Positions 54,899 to 62,599 of a stretch of DNA of 64,000 nucleotides are shown here, piece after piece; position 1 is the first letter of the stretch, and the number at the start of each line of letters is the position of its first letter. The stretch spans positions 380,680 through 444,679 of the forward strand of contig NZ_JAOVZN010000003.1 of assembly GCF_025717045.1 (NCBI RefSeq), given 5' to 3'. Under the pieces are notes generated by a model, which was not told where the DNA came from, ran no database searches, and worked only from the letters and a program-made list of their open reading frames with translations. The position numbers were made by a program, and so were the translations under genes. The DNA comes from Flavobacterium sp. SH_e. GTDB taxonomy: Bacteria; Bacteroidota; Bacteroidia; Flavobacteriales; Flavobacteriaceae.

Positions 54899-55050
54899 TG
54901 TCTAATAAATTCAGGTAAAAGTACTTGGTTGTTTGGATTGGTAAATTGATATTTTTAATAAAATATTTTTTTTAGCGAATTATGGATTTCCGTAATATGG
55001 CTTATTGACAATTGATGATTTTTGTTGTAAATAATTAAAAACCAAATAAA

Positions 55051-55107
55051 TATGAAAAATTTATTATCAACGATTCTAATACTGGTAACTTTTCTAGTTA
55101 TTTCTTA
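55051..55107 (+). pseudogene. possible signal-peptide remnant
   Basis: An 18-codon frame, MKNLLSTILILVTFLVIS, reads as a bare signal peptide and then stops. No continuation of a secreted protein is seen in any frame before the PHP-ATPase gene. It may be the 5' stump of a gene cut off when the neighbouring operon arrived, or a short leader peptide. The rest of the 54711-55165 gap holds the two terminators and AT-rich sequence. Confidence 0.3.
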
Positions 55108-55165
55108 AAAAGGAAACATTGAAGCATCAACAGTTTTAATCAACTAACAATTAACAATAAAAAAT

Positions 55166-57466
55166 ATGAATCCAATTTATACAGACTTACATATCCATAC
55201 TTCTGACAATCCAGACAAACCTAATGATAACTACGACTTGGATTTGTTGATAAAGAAAATATTAGAATTTAATAAGGATTCGGAATATTTAATATCTCTT
55301 ACCGATCATAATTTTATCAATAAAAAATCTTATTTACGAGCAAAGGAATTAGGTATAAATATAATCTTGGGAGTGGAACTTCATATAAAAAATTACGAGA
55401 ATTGTAATGCATATCATTGCCATATATATTTTGACATTGAAGAAATTACTGAAGTAATCCTAGATGAACTTAATGAAAAGCTGAATGAACTATATCCTAA
55501 AAAAGTTGTTGAAAAACTGGATCCAACTATACCTTCAATTCAAGATATTATAAATAAATTTGACGCTTATGAATTTATGTTACTTCCTCATGGAGGACAG
55601 TCACATGCTACTTTTGACACTTCAATACCATCTGGAGTTAAATTTGACACGACACTTGAAAAAAGCATATACTATAATCAATTTGATGGTTTTACCGCAA
55701 GAGGTAATATAAAACTTGAAAAGACACAAGATTATTTTAAAAAGCTCGGTATAAATGAATTTGTAAATCTTATTACTTGTAGTGATAATTATTTTCCTCA
55801 AAACTATCCCAATGGCAAAGATCAAAATCCTTTTACACCCACCTGGATGTTGGCTAAGCCTACATTTAGTGGCTTACGCCTTTCTCTTTCAGAGCAATCA
55901 AGACTTATTTATTCAGAGGACAAACCTAAAATTTGGTCTGAAAACATAAAATCAATTAAGCATAATAAAGCTAATATTGAAATAGATGTTGAACTTACAT
56001 CTGGACTTAATGTAATTATTGGTGGTTCTTCAAGTGGTAAAACTTTGCTAGTAGATTCAATTGTTAAGCAACTTACCAAGGATACATCTACATCAATTTA
56101 TGCTCAATATGAAATAGATAAAATAGAAATTGAGAATCCGTCAGGAATGATTCCTCACTTTTTGCATCAAAATTATATAATGGGAATTGTGAATAACATA
56201 ACTGATGATAAGATTGAAAATATTGACATCATTAAAAGAGTATTTCCTGGAGACGAAGAAATTAAAGAAAGAATAAACAATGGCTTGATGTTATTTAAAA
56301 GGAATATTCAAGATTTAGTAAAGAATGTAAAAATTTTGGAAGAAGAAACTGAAACCCTAAATAAAATTCCAAAGTTATCAAGATTGTTAATTAAAGACGA
56401 TATTGAAAATAATATTTTTGAAAAATTAATTCCAACTTCAAATGAGATTGAAAAACTCCAATTTTCAAAAACAAAGCACTCACAATTTATATCTAATCTA
56501 GAAGAAATCGACAATTTTCTAACTAATTATCCTTTTATCAAACATGATAAAAAATTGATAGCAGATTTGACAAATGAGCTCGAATTAACTTTAGAATATT
56601 CCCAAAAAGAAAAATCAGTAAGAAATATTGTAGTTACAGAGAAAGAAGAATATGATAACCTTTTAAAAACAAATGATTCGGAAGAGCAAACAAAAAAACA
56701 AAATTTTGAAAAACTTTTGGAATCTTTAAAGAAATACGTAAAAGCATATCGTGAATTTTTCAATACTATTAACGTTATTTCTACTTATGCATTGACATTT
56801 GATTCAGAAGAGATTGAATCAATGGGACATAAACTTTATATAGAAAATGATTTCGTTTTAAATAAAGACAAATTTTTGGAAGTCGTAAACAACTTTTTAA
56901 AACAAAGTGCGTCTGATTTTGGAAGTTTAAGACCCGAATTATTCTTTAGTTCAAACTTCAAACAAAGACCATTAGTTAGAAATTATGATGATTTTGAACT
57001 TAAAATTTATGGTAGTTTCGAAACCTTAAATAAAAAGAAATATAAAATAATAACTGCAGAAGGTCGTGAATTTGACAAATTAAGTCCTGGTTGGAAAACA
57101 TCTGTTATACTTGACATAATTTTAGGATATGATAAGGATATTTCGCCAATAATAATTGACCAACCAGAAGATAACTTGGCAACAAATTATATAAACAAAG
57201 GTTTGGTAACTGCTATCAAAAAAATAAAATCAAAAAAACAGATTATTTTGGTTTCTCACAATGCAACAATTCCAATGCTAGCAGATGCTCAAAATATAGT
57301 TTTATGTAGAAATGTCAATAATAAATTAATAATAAAATCTAGTCCTTTAGAAGGTAAAATTGACGGAAAAGATGTTGTTGATCATATTGCAGAAATAACC
57401 GATGGAGGAAAACCATCTATCAAAAAAAGAGTAAAAAAATATAACCTTAAAAAATTTAACGAATAA
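55166..57466 (+). CDS. PHP-domain / SMC-like ATPase protein
   Basis: 766 aa. Residues 1-250 form a PHP phosphoesterase domain: metal motif TDLHIHTS (His9, His11), LTDHNFI, GVELHI, LLPHGGQSH and CSDNY, where the last motif has Tyr in place of the usual His. The rest is a split ABC/SMC-type ATPase with Walker A GGSSSGKT (286-293), a coiled-coil insertion (about 360-560), signature-like LSPGWKTSVILD, Walker B IIIDQPED (Asp665, Glu668) and H-loop VSHN (His698). Proteins of this build, some annotated TrlF-like, occur in mobile and defence contexts. It is AT-richer than its neighbours and forms an operon with the 84-aa gene 1 bp downstream. Confidence 0.85.
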   Translation: MNPIYTDLHIHTSDNPDKPNDNYDLDLLIKKILEFNKDSEYLISLTDHNFINKKSYLRAKELGINIILGVELHIKNYENCNAYHCHIYFDIEEITEVILDELNEKLNELYPKKVVEKLDPTIPSIQDIINKFDAYEFMLLPHGGQSHATFDTSIPSGVKFDTTLEKSIYYNQFDGFTARGNIKLEKTQDYFKKLGINEFVNLITCSDNYFPQNYPNGKDQNPFTPTWMLAKPTFSGLRLSLSEQSRLIYSEDKPKIWSENIKSIKHNKANIEIDVELTSGLNVIIGGSSSGKTLLVDSIVKQLTKDTSTSIYAQYEIDKIEIENPSGMIPHFLHQNYIMGIVNNITDDKIENIDIIKRVFPGDEEIKERINNGLMLFKRNIQDLVKNVKILEEETETLNKIPKLSRLLIKDDIENNIFEKLIPTSNEIEKLQFSKTKHSQFISNLEEIDNFLTNYPFIKHDKKLIADLTNELELTLEYSQKEKSVRNIVVTEKEEYDNLLKTNDSEEQTKKQNFEKLLESLKKYVKAYREFFNTINVISTYALTFDSEEIESMGHKLYIENDFVLNKDKFLEVVNNFLKQSASDFGSLRPELFFSSNFKQRPLVRNYDDFELKIYGSFETLNKKKYKIITAEGREFDKLSPGWKTSVILDIILGYDKDISPIIIDQPEDNLATNYINKGLVTAIKKIKSKKQIILVSHNATIPMLADAQNIVLCRNVNNKLIIKSSPLEGKIDGKDVVDHIAEITDGGKPSIKKRVKKYNLKKFNE

Positions 57467-57467
57467 T

Positions 57468-57722
57468 ATGAAATTAATATTTACAAAAGATAGCAATAAT
57501 GAAATAAATGTTCAACTTCAAAAAGGAACAGTTATTGAAGATTTTTCTTATACAGAAATGGTAGGTCAATTATTAACTCAGAATGTTTTCGATGATACCG
57601 ATTTTACAAATCTCTCAGAGGAAGAAAAGACCAAAATTCAAATTATGCTTGGCAAAATAAGTTTAGTCTTTCAGGAAGATGAAGTAGAACCCGATAGCCC
57701 AGCGATATCTCCGCAACAATAG
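57468..57722 (+). CDS. small acidic partner protein of the PHP-ATPase
   Basis: 84 aa, no recognised domain. A beta-like N-terminus (MKLIFTKDSNNEINVQLQKG), a helical acidic middle (FTNLSEEEKTKIQIMLGKIS) and a disordered Pro-rich tail. It starts 1 bp after the ATPase stop codon, so it is co-translated and is probably a subunit or regulator of that system. Followed by a bidirectional terminator. Confidence 0.75.
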   Translation: MKLIFTKDSNNEINVQLQKGTVIEDFSYTEMVGQLLTQNVFDDTDFTNLSEEEKTKIQIMLGKISLVFQEDEVEPDSPAISPQQ

Positions 57723-57779
57723 TGCGGATTTGCAATCTTTGCCAGCAAAAGTAATGAATACATGATATTTCTAAGAACT

Positions 57780-57814
57780 AAAAACCTCGATTTTTAAATT
57801 AATCGAGGTTTTTC
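57780..57814. terminator. bidirectional terminator
   Basis: CCTCGATT (57785-57792) pairs with AATCGAGG (57801-57808). T's follow on the right, A's precede on the left. It serves the PHP-ATPase operon and the convergent 77-aa gene. Confidence 0.8.
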
Positions 57815-57825
57815 ATTTATACAAT

Positions 57826-58059
57826 TTACTCCTCACTCAAATAAGGATTTAAAATCTCCGCCAATTCATTGAGCCAATAATAATTGTCTTCAAAATTGGT
57901 TAGTCCGATTTGGAGGGTTTCGTGTTGTCGCATTACGCCGAGCGCTAAAATGCAATTTACTTGTCTTAAGATTTTAGCCATATCTTCTGGATCTATAATA
58001 TGGTTAAAAAAATCAATCAGCCTTGTTTCGGCTTCTTTGGAAAGGGTGTTTGTACTCAT
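57826..58059 (-). CDS. small protein of unknown function
   Basis: 77 aa, predicted all-helical and acidic: KEAETRLIDFFNHIIDPEDM, then RQVNCILALGVMRQHE and WLNELAEILNPYL. No domain recognised. Codon pattern and the terminator just downstream support a real gene. Its upstream region (58062-58199) is unusually structured. Confidence 0.65.
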   Translation of the reverse strand: MSTNTLSKEAETRLIDFFNHIIDPEDMAKILRQVNCILALGVMRQHETLQIGLTNFEDNYYWLNELAEILNPYLSEE

Positions 58060-58061
58060 AA

Positions 58062-58199
58062 TGTCGTAGTATTAGGAATATAAAAACCCTTGCATCTTAG
58101 TGTTCCTAACGCCTACGACAGCGTTTACGGTCGTTTCCGATACCGTACACATAATACAAGGGCAAATCTTGTTCTAATTTAAAGTCGTAATTATAGGAA
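58062..58199 (-). promoter_or_regulatory. structured leader region of the 77-aa gene
   Basis: TGTCGTAGTATTAGGAA (58062-58078) is inverted-repeated as TTCCTAACGCCTACGACA (58103-58120) and repeated directly as GTCGTAATTATAGGAA (58184-58199). ACCCTTG and CAAGGG form another inverted pair, and TACGG/CCGTA flank a small loop between them. It may be a cis-regulatory RNA, an operator cluster or a recombination site. Confidence 0.4.
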
Positions 58200-58295
58200 C
58201 TTCAAATGTAAGAAAACTTTTTAAAAAGAAAGATTTTTCTTTCAATTATTATATTCCTTTTATCAAATATAAGAAATCTATATTTCAACCGCATT

Positions 58296-58403
58296 TTTGT
58301 CATTTCGACGCAAGGAGAAATCACACTCGTATATCGACAAAGATTGTCAAAAATACTTTGCGGAGTTTCTAGTGTGATTTCTCCTTCCAGTCGAAATGAC
58401 AAA
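58296..58403. repeat. palindromic GTCATTTCGA repeat, copy 1 (inverted)
   Basis: Left arm 58297-58326 (TTGTCATTTCGACGCAAGGA...) and right arm 58372-58402 are near-perfect complements. The interior (58327-58371) is the reverse complement of the interior of copy 2 at 58782-58887, with substitutions. Confidence 0.88.
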
Positions 58404-58439
58404 TTAAAAAAAACACGTATATTCGTACAAAAAAATGGA

Positions 58440-58757
58440 ATGTTTAATCCGCAACTTGGCTTTCATACTTATTACGTTTACATTATAACAAATGAACATC
58501 GAACATCTTTTTACATTGGTGTTACTAACAACTTAAGAAAAAGACTTTCAAAACATAAAGAAAATATAGATTTAAACATAAGTAGTTTCGCCGCAAAATA
58601 TAATATTCAGTTTTTAGTTTACTACGAAAAATTTACTTGGATACAGGATGCAATCGCCCGAGAAAAAGAATTAAAAAAATGGCGAAGAGATAAAAAAATT
58701 GAATTGATAAGAAGTTTTAATGAAACTTTTGAATTTCTTAATTATCATTTTGAGTAA
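58440..58757 (+). CDS. GIY-YIG nuclease-domain protein
   Basis: 105 aa from the ATG at 58440; the longer frame from 58344 runs through the palindromic repeat and is rejected. A single GIY-YIG domain: YYVYIITNEHRTSFYIGVTN has the two strand motifs, then LRKRLSKH with the catalytic Arg, and AREKELKKWRRDKKIELIRS with the conserved Glu. Stand-alone small GIY-YIG proteins occur in many copies in Bacteroidota genomes; their substrate is unknown, though the family cuts DNA. It lies between two inverted copies of a 106-bp palindromic repeat, which suggests a mobile or repeat-associated nuclease. Confidence 0.87.
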   Translation: MFNPQLGFHTYYVYIITNEHRTSFYIGVTNNLRKRLSKHKENIDLNISSFAAKYNIQFLVYYEKFTWIQDAIAREKELKKWRRDKKIELIRSFNETFEFLNYHFE

Positions 58758-58781
58758 GAATATAAAATATTGCATCTGTTA

Positions 58782-58888
58782 TTGTCATTTCGACCGAAGG
58801 GAGAAATCACAATAGAAACTCTACAAAATATTTACCCAATCTTTGTCGATATGCGAGTGTGATTTCTCCCTTCGGTCGAAATGACAAA
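58782..58888. repeat. palindromic GTCATTTCGA repeat, copy 2
   Basis: Arms at 58782-58811 (TTGTCATTTCGACCGAAGGG...) and 58857-58887 are near-perfect complements around a 45-bp interior ending CTTTGTCGATATGCGA. It starts 25 bp after the GIY-YIG stop codon. A partial third copy lies at 62256-62305. Confidence 0.88.
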
Positions 58889-58964
58889 CTGGATTAAAAA
58901 AAATACAAGACCACAATTGATCCTGCATTTTTTGTAATTTTTAAACCTAAAAGAAAACAACTTT

Positions 58965-59513
58965 TTACGCTCTCTGGCGTTCATGTATTCCTTCTTTAAT
59001 TTCTTCGACCATTTTTTTATTAAAAGCGGGTAAATCATTTGGGTTTCGGCTAGTTACTAATCCGTGGTCTACGACAACTTCTGAGTCTTCCCATTGTGCT
59101 CCGGCATTTTTTAAATCGTTTTTAACAGAAAAGAACGAAGTAACTTTTCGACCTTCTAAAACATCAGCATCAACCAGAATTTGAGGTCCGTGACAAATAG
59201 CGGCTACTGGTTTTTTACTTTCAAAAAAGGAACGTACAAAATCTACTGCAGCTTCTTCTCTTCTTAATAAATCAGGATTTATTACTCCTCCTGGCAGAAC
59301 CAAAGCATCGTAATCGGCTTCATTCGCCTGATCTAATACAACATCAACATTATATTCTTTGCTCCAATTTCCGTCTTTCCAAGATTTGATAGTTCCAGAT
59401 TTCAAACTGACGATATCTGCATTCCAACCTTGCTCTTCCAGATAGGCTTTAGGCGATGCTAATTCTGATTCTTCGAAACCGTTTGTGGCTAATATGGCGA
59501 TATTCTTTTTCAT
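58965..59513 (-). CDS. DJ-1/PfpI-family protein (YhbO/YfkM-like)
   Basis: 182 aa. Nucleophile Cys107 in AAICHGPQIL, Glu15 in FEESEL, and the ALVLPGGVINPD block. This DJ-1/PfpI subgroup comprises stress-related proteins described as chaperone, deglycase or general stress proteins. Cytoplasmic, full length, monocistronic. The 323-bp gap upstream (59514-59836) is AT-rich; apart from a plus-strand -7 box nothing else is evident. Confidence 0.9.
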   Translation of the reverse strand: MKKNIAILATNGFEESELASPKAYLEEQGWNADIVSLKSGTIKSWKDGNWSKEYNVDVVLDQANEADYDALVLPGGVINPDLLRREEAAVDFVRSFFESKKPVAAICHGPQILVDADVLEGRKVTSFFSVKNDLKNAGAQWEDSEVVVDHGLVTSRNPNDLPAFNKKMVEEIKEGIHERQRA

Positions 59514-59803
59514 AATTTCAAGTATTTAAAACGTTATTAATTTTAATTTACCTAAAATTAGTTATTTCAAACAGCCAGCGGAAACAGACGTTGTTAAAGC
59601 TTTCTTTAATAAAAGTTAATTAATTGGAAATCAATTTTTTATTAAAAATTAAACTAAAATTATATAAAATTTCTATCAATTTGGTTTATTATTTTATACC
59701 ATGAAATTTGAAGAAGTGACTGTTTGAATTATGTCGCTCTTCAATAACAAGATTGTAAAAAACACAAACAATTCCAAACCCAAAATCTCTACAAAAATAT
59801 TCC

Positions 59804-59811
59804 TATTTTTG
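59804..59811 (+). promoter_or_regulatory. -7 box of the 205-aa membrane protein gene
   Basis: TATTTTTG, 25 bp before the start codon; no clear -33. Confidence 0.45.
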
Positions 59812-59836
59812 AATACAAAATATCGCAAACTTTAAT

Positions 59837-60454
59837 ATGATTGACAACATTAGTGATTGGGAAGAAAAGCAAAAAGGCTATTTAGTTGTATCTGTATTGT
59901 GTCTCATTTTCGGAACTTATTTTTTTTTCAAAGTCATTAGCGGAAGTTATGCCATAGAACAATCAGACCTTGAAGTTTATGAAAACCTGATCATTTCGAA
60001 AGCTCCAGAATTCAAAGAAAGAAAAGGAAAAAGAAGCAGAAAATGGATAGAATTTAATTGCACTGATAATCAAAGTACTTTTGAGATTGCTAGTTATGAC
60101 TATAGTTGTGTTAATGACGAGGAAGTAATAAATGAAATAAAAACTGGAGATACCATCTCAGTTGCTGTTTTAAAAAATGAATTGGATGATTTCAATACGC
60201 AAAATACTTGTGAAATTCATTCGCTCGTAAAAAATGATAAAGAATACCTCGATCTTAGATGTAGAAATGAAGAAGACACCGGAGGAGGAAAAAGAATTTT
60301 TCTGATTTTGTTTTCGATCTTTATTTTGACAGCCATTGTATATGCTCTTCCTAAAAAACCCAGACTTTTTGATAAAGTAGATCCTATACTATTGGTTGGA
60401 ATTGGATCAATAATACTGGCTTTCATTTTTAATTTGATTACATTAGAATTATAG
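59837..60454 (+). CDS. membrane protein of unknown function
   Basis: 205 aa. One helix near 16-36, an extracytoplasmic region of about 115 residues with four to five cysteines (FNCTDN, YSCVND, NTCEIH, LRCRNE) that could form disulfides, and two C-terminal helices (about 153-170 and 180-202). No family recognised. Followed by its own terminator. Confidence 0.7.
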   Translation: MIDNISDWEEKQKGYLVVSVLCLIFGTYFFFKVISGSYAIEQSDLEVYENLIISKAPEFKERKGKRSRKWIEFNCTDNQSTFEIASYDYSCVNDEEVINEIKTGDTISVAVLKNELDDFNTQNTCEIHSLVKNDKEYLDLRCRNEEDTGGGKRIFLILFSIFILTAIVYALPKKPRLFDKVDPILLVGIGSIILAFIFNLITLEL

Positions 60455-60487
60455 ATAGCGCATTGAAAAACAAAGATTTTAAAACAA

Positions 60488-60517
60488 AACCTTGATCCAT
60501 AAGATCGAGGTTTTTAT
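60488..60517 (+). terminator. intrinsic terminator after the membrane protein gene
   Basis: CCTTGATC (60490-60497) pairs with GATCGAGG (60503-60510, one G-U), followed by TTTTTAT. Confidence 0.75.
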
Positions 60518-60683
60518 ATTTTATTGAAATCTATGCTTCTAGTCGAAATAAGAATTCAAAGTTTCACTCAAACTATCGAGCAAAAAACCTTATTTTAATA
60601 TAAAAAAAACTTTTAGAGGCAATATCAATAAAACCAGCAGTTTTAAATTTACTGCTTTCGAGACAAATTAAATACCACTTCTT

Positions 60684-61019
60684 ATGCCGTTAAAAAAGAA
60701 AATTGCAAAAATAATGTCCCAAAAATACAATACCAATATTACTATTTTAGGCGATTATGAAAGCAGCAATTATACTTCAATTCTTGACGATAACAATGGG
60801 ACGATCTTAGTCGTTTCAGATAGCGATCAGTTTTATTTCAAAGATAGGCATCGCAATCTCTGGTTGTCGGTTCTAGATCCGTTTCATATAGATGGAAAAC
60901 AGCATTTTCCCGAACTTGGAGATTCTTATACACTCAATCATGGAGTACAATACAATTTTACAACCAAAGAAGCAATCGTAGAAATGGCTTCTACTTACTT
61001 TGAAAAATATGCGGATTAA
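60684..61019 (+). CDS. hypothetical protein
   Basis: 111 aa, soluble, no signal peptide. Basic N-terminal helix (PLKKKIAKIMSQKY), then a mixed beta region (TNITILGDYESSNYTSILDD, GTILVVSDSDQFYF) and a short C-terminal helix. No family recognised; length and composition are consistent with a real gene. Confidence 0.6.
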   Translation: MPLKKKIAKIMSQKYNTNITILGDYESSNYTSILDDNNGTILVVSDSDQFYFKDRHRNLWLSVLDPFHIDGKQHFPELGDSYTLNHGVQYNFTTKEAIVEMASTYFEKYAD

Positions 61020-61086
61020 TGTTGTCCTAAATGCCTATTTATTCGGATTAAAAACAACCAAAAGATTCAAAATATAAGAAAGTAAA

Positions 61087-61515
61087 CTATCTCAAATCCT
61101 TTTTAATAACTAAATATTTCAAGTCTGTTTTTCCTGCATTACTGATTCCGTGTTCGGCATTTGGCGGACAATAAAAACTGGTATTTGGACCTGCTGTAAC
61201 GGTTTTTCCATCAAGGAAGAATTCAGCGGTTCCTTCTAAGATATAGAAAAATTCTTCTTCGGGATGATGATGTGGTGCGTGTGTCGATTTTCCAGGTTCT
61301 ACAATACTCATTTTTAAAGTGTTTTCTTGAGTAAAATCTTTGTTGGCAAACCAATATTGATAACCAACTTTTGTTTTTACGGCTTTGTTTATATCAAAAT
61401 GATTGACACAGTTTTCGATGGTGTATTGCGGAGTTTCTTTTTTGGTTTCCTGAGAAAAAGTCTGTTGGAAAAATAAGACCGTAATTGTGGTTTTTAGGAT
61501 AGTTAGGGTTTTCAT
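61087..61515 (-). CDS. secreted cupin-domain protein
   Basis: 142 aa with a signal peptide (MKTLTILKTTITVLFFQQTF). Cupin motif 1 reads THAPHHHPEEEFFYILEGTA, with the metal-binding His and Glu residues, and motif 2 is FYCPPNAEHGISN. A small periplasmic single-cupin protein; ligand or reaction unknown. Confidence 0.83.
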   Translation of the reverse strand: MKTLTILKTTITVLFFQQTFSQETKKETPQYTIENCVNHFDINKAVKTKVGYQYWFANKDFTQENTLKMSIVEPGKSTHAPHHHPEEEFFYILEGTAEFFLDGKTVTAGPNTSFYCPPNAEHGISNAGKTDLKYLVIKKDLR

Positions 61516-61611
61516 TTTCTTTTTGTTGTAATGTTACGAAAAAATGCAATTCGCACTAACGAAGCAAACAAATAAATCATAGAGATTAACATGAAAATTA
61601 GACTTTTGTCT

Positions 61612-61619
61612 TAACTTTG
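61612..61619 (+). promoter_or_regulatory. -7 box of the toxin-antitoxin operon
   Basis: TAACTTTG, 26 bp before the antitoxin start. Confidence 0.5.
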
Positions 61620-61645
61620 TAAATCAACTTTAGTAAATTAATATC

Positions 61646-61873
61646 ATGCAAGCAATTAACATCACGGCATATACAGAAGACGCTTCTCAAATAGAAGCTG
61701 TAAAAGCCTTTATGAAAGCACTAAAGATTAAATTTGAGATAGCAAATGTAAAACCATATGAGTTATCTGAAGAACAACAGCATATATTGAACGATCAAAT
61801 TATTTCAGATAAAAGCCTATATACAGACGCGGACTCTGTGTATACCGATTTAAAAAAGAAGTGTGAATTATAA
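61646..61873 (+). CDS. antitoxin of a ParE-type pair (DUF2683-like)
   Basis: 75 aa. The N-terminal beta-alpha segment MQAINITAYTEDASQIEAVK and a C-terminal acidic helix (YTDADSVYTDLKKKCEL) match the small DUF2683-type antitoxins that accompany ParE/RelE toxins in Bacteroidota. It overlaps the toxin gene by 11 bp and would neutralise it by wrapping the C-terminus around it. Confidence 0.78.
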   Translation: MQAINITAYTEDASQIEAVKAFMKALKIKFEIANVKPYELSEEQQHILNDQIISDKSLYTDADSVYTDLKKKCEL

Positions 61874-62162
61874 GGTTATTGTTTCTCCAGTTGCATTAAA
61901 AAATATTGAAGAAGCTTTAGAATATTATATCTTAAAAGTCAGCAAAAAAGTAGCTTTAGACTTCCTTAATGATTATAAAAAAGTTTATAAAGCATTACAA
62001 TTAAATCCTTTCTATCAAATTCACGATACTAATTATCGCTATCTTCCATTTAAAAAATTTCCATACGTAGCATTTTTCATAGTCGATGAATTATCAAAAA
62101 CTGTATTTCTAAATGCTATTTTTCATACTTCTCAAAATCCAGAAAAATATCCTGTAAGATAA
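61863..62162 (+). CDS. RelE/ParE-family toxin
   Basis: 99 aa from a GTG start that overlaps the antitoxin end. Family pattern: VIVSPVALKNIEEALEYY, then FLNDYKKVYKALQLNPF, then YRYLPFKKFPYVAFFIVDE and FHTSQNPEKY. This is the ParE/RelE plasmid-stabilisation toxin fold; whether the target is gyrase or ribosome-bound mRNA cannot be said. Confidence 0.87.
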   Translation: MNYKVIVSPVALKNIEEALEYYILKVSKKVALDFLNDYKKVYKALQLNPFYQIHDTNYRYLPFKKFPYVAFFIVDELSKTVFLNAIFHTSQNPEKYPVR

Positions 62163-62186
62163 GAATCATCGATTATTATTATTGAG

Positions 62187-62305
62187 AACTTCGACTTCGT
62201 TTAGCCTGATAAGGATTTGCAATTTCTTTTTATGCATTGTTTAGTTGCGAGATCTAATCTTTGTCGATTTGCGAGTGTAATCCTTCGTTCCTTAGGATGA
62301 CAAAC
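62187..62305. repeat. degenerate copy of the GTCATTTCGA repeat
   Basis: 62256-62305 (AATCTTTGTCGATTTGCGAG..., ending GGATGACAAAC) matches the right half of copy 2 with several changes. The left half, starting GAACTTCGACTTCG, is barely recognisable. Confidence 0.55.
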
Positions 62306-62340
62306 TTTGAGGTGAAATCTAATGAAAAAATATGCGTTCT

Positions 62341-62412
62341 CTCCTAGCCCCGATCGAAATGGCATCTTTTTGTGGTGGGGTTCACCACAAAAAATATAAT
62401 GTAGAGCGGGAC
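62341..62412 (+). ncRNA. structured intergenic RNA candidate
   Basis: CTCCTAGCCCCGATCGAAAT, then a perfect 11-bp hairpin (62367-62377 with 62383-62393, GTGGTG over CACCAC) and then GTAGAGCGGGAC. The order 'TAGCCCCGAT.GAA..GG - hairpin - AGCGGGA' is a recurring intergenic element of Flavobacterium genomes and may correspond to the flavo-1 RNA motif; I could not run a covariance search. Confidence 0.45.
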
Positions 62413-62534
62413 AAAACGTTCTTAAAAACGAAAAATCTTCTGCTCCTGAAAAAAATTAAAAACAAAAACATCAGTAAAATCAAGCCTTTTCAAACCATCT
62501 ATAGTACAATAAGAAAATATTATGATAAAAATAT

Positions 62535-62577
62535 TTTGAAATCCGAAAATCCGCCATACATTTGCCTAACAGTGTTA
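62535..62577 (+). promoter_or_regulatory. tetR promoter with autoregulatory operator
   Basis: TTTG (62535-62538), an 18-bp spacer and TACATTTG (62557-62564) form a consensus promoter. The palindrome TAACAGTGTTA (62567-62577) follows immediately, over the expected start site. Four similar sites lie after tetR. Confidence 0.72.
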
Positions 62578-62599
62578 AACGATTTAATACTTGAATACA

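Noticed and set aside
58344..58439. N-terminal extension of the GIY-YIG gene
   Set aside because: It translates the right half of the palindromic repeat; the family domain starts right after the ATG at 58440.
58060..58890. CRISPR-like array
   Set aside because: The repeats are palindromic, too few, inverted and unevenly spaced, with no cas genes nearby.
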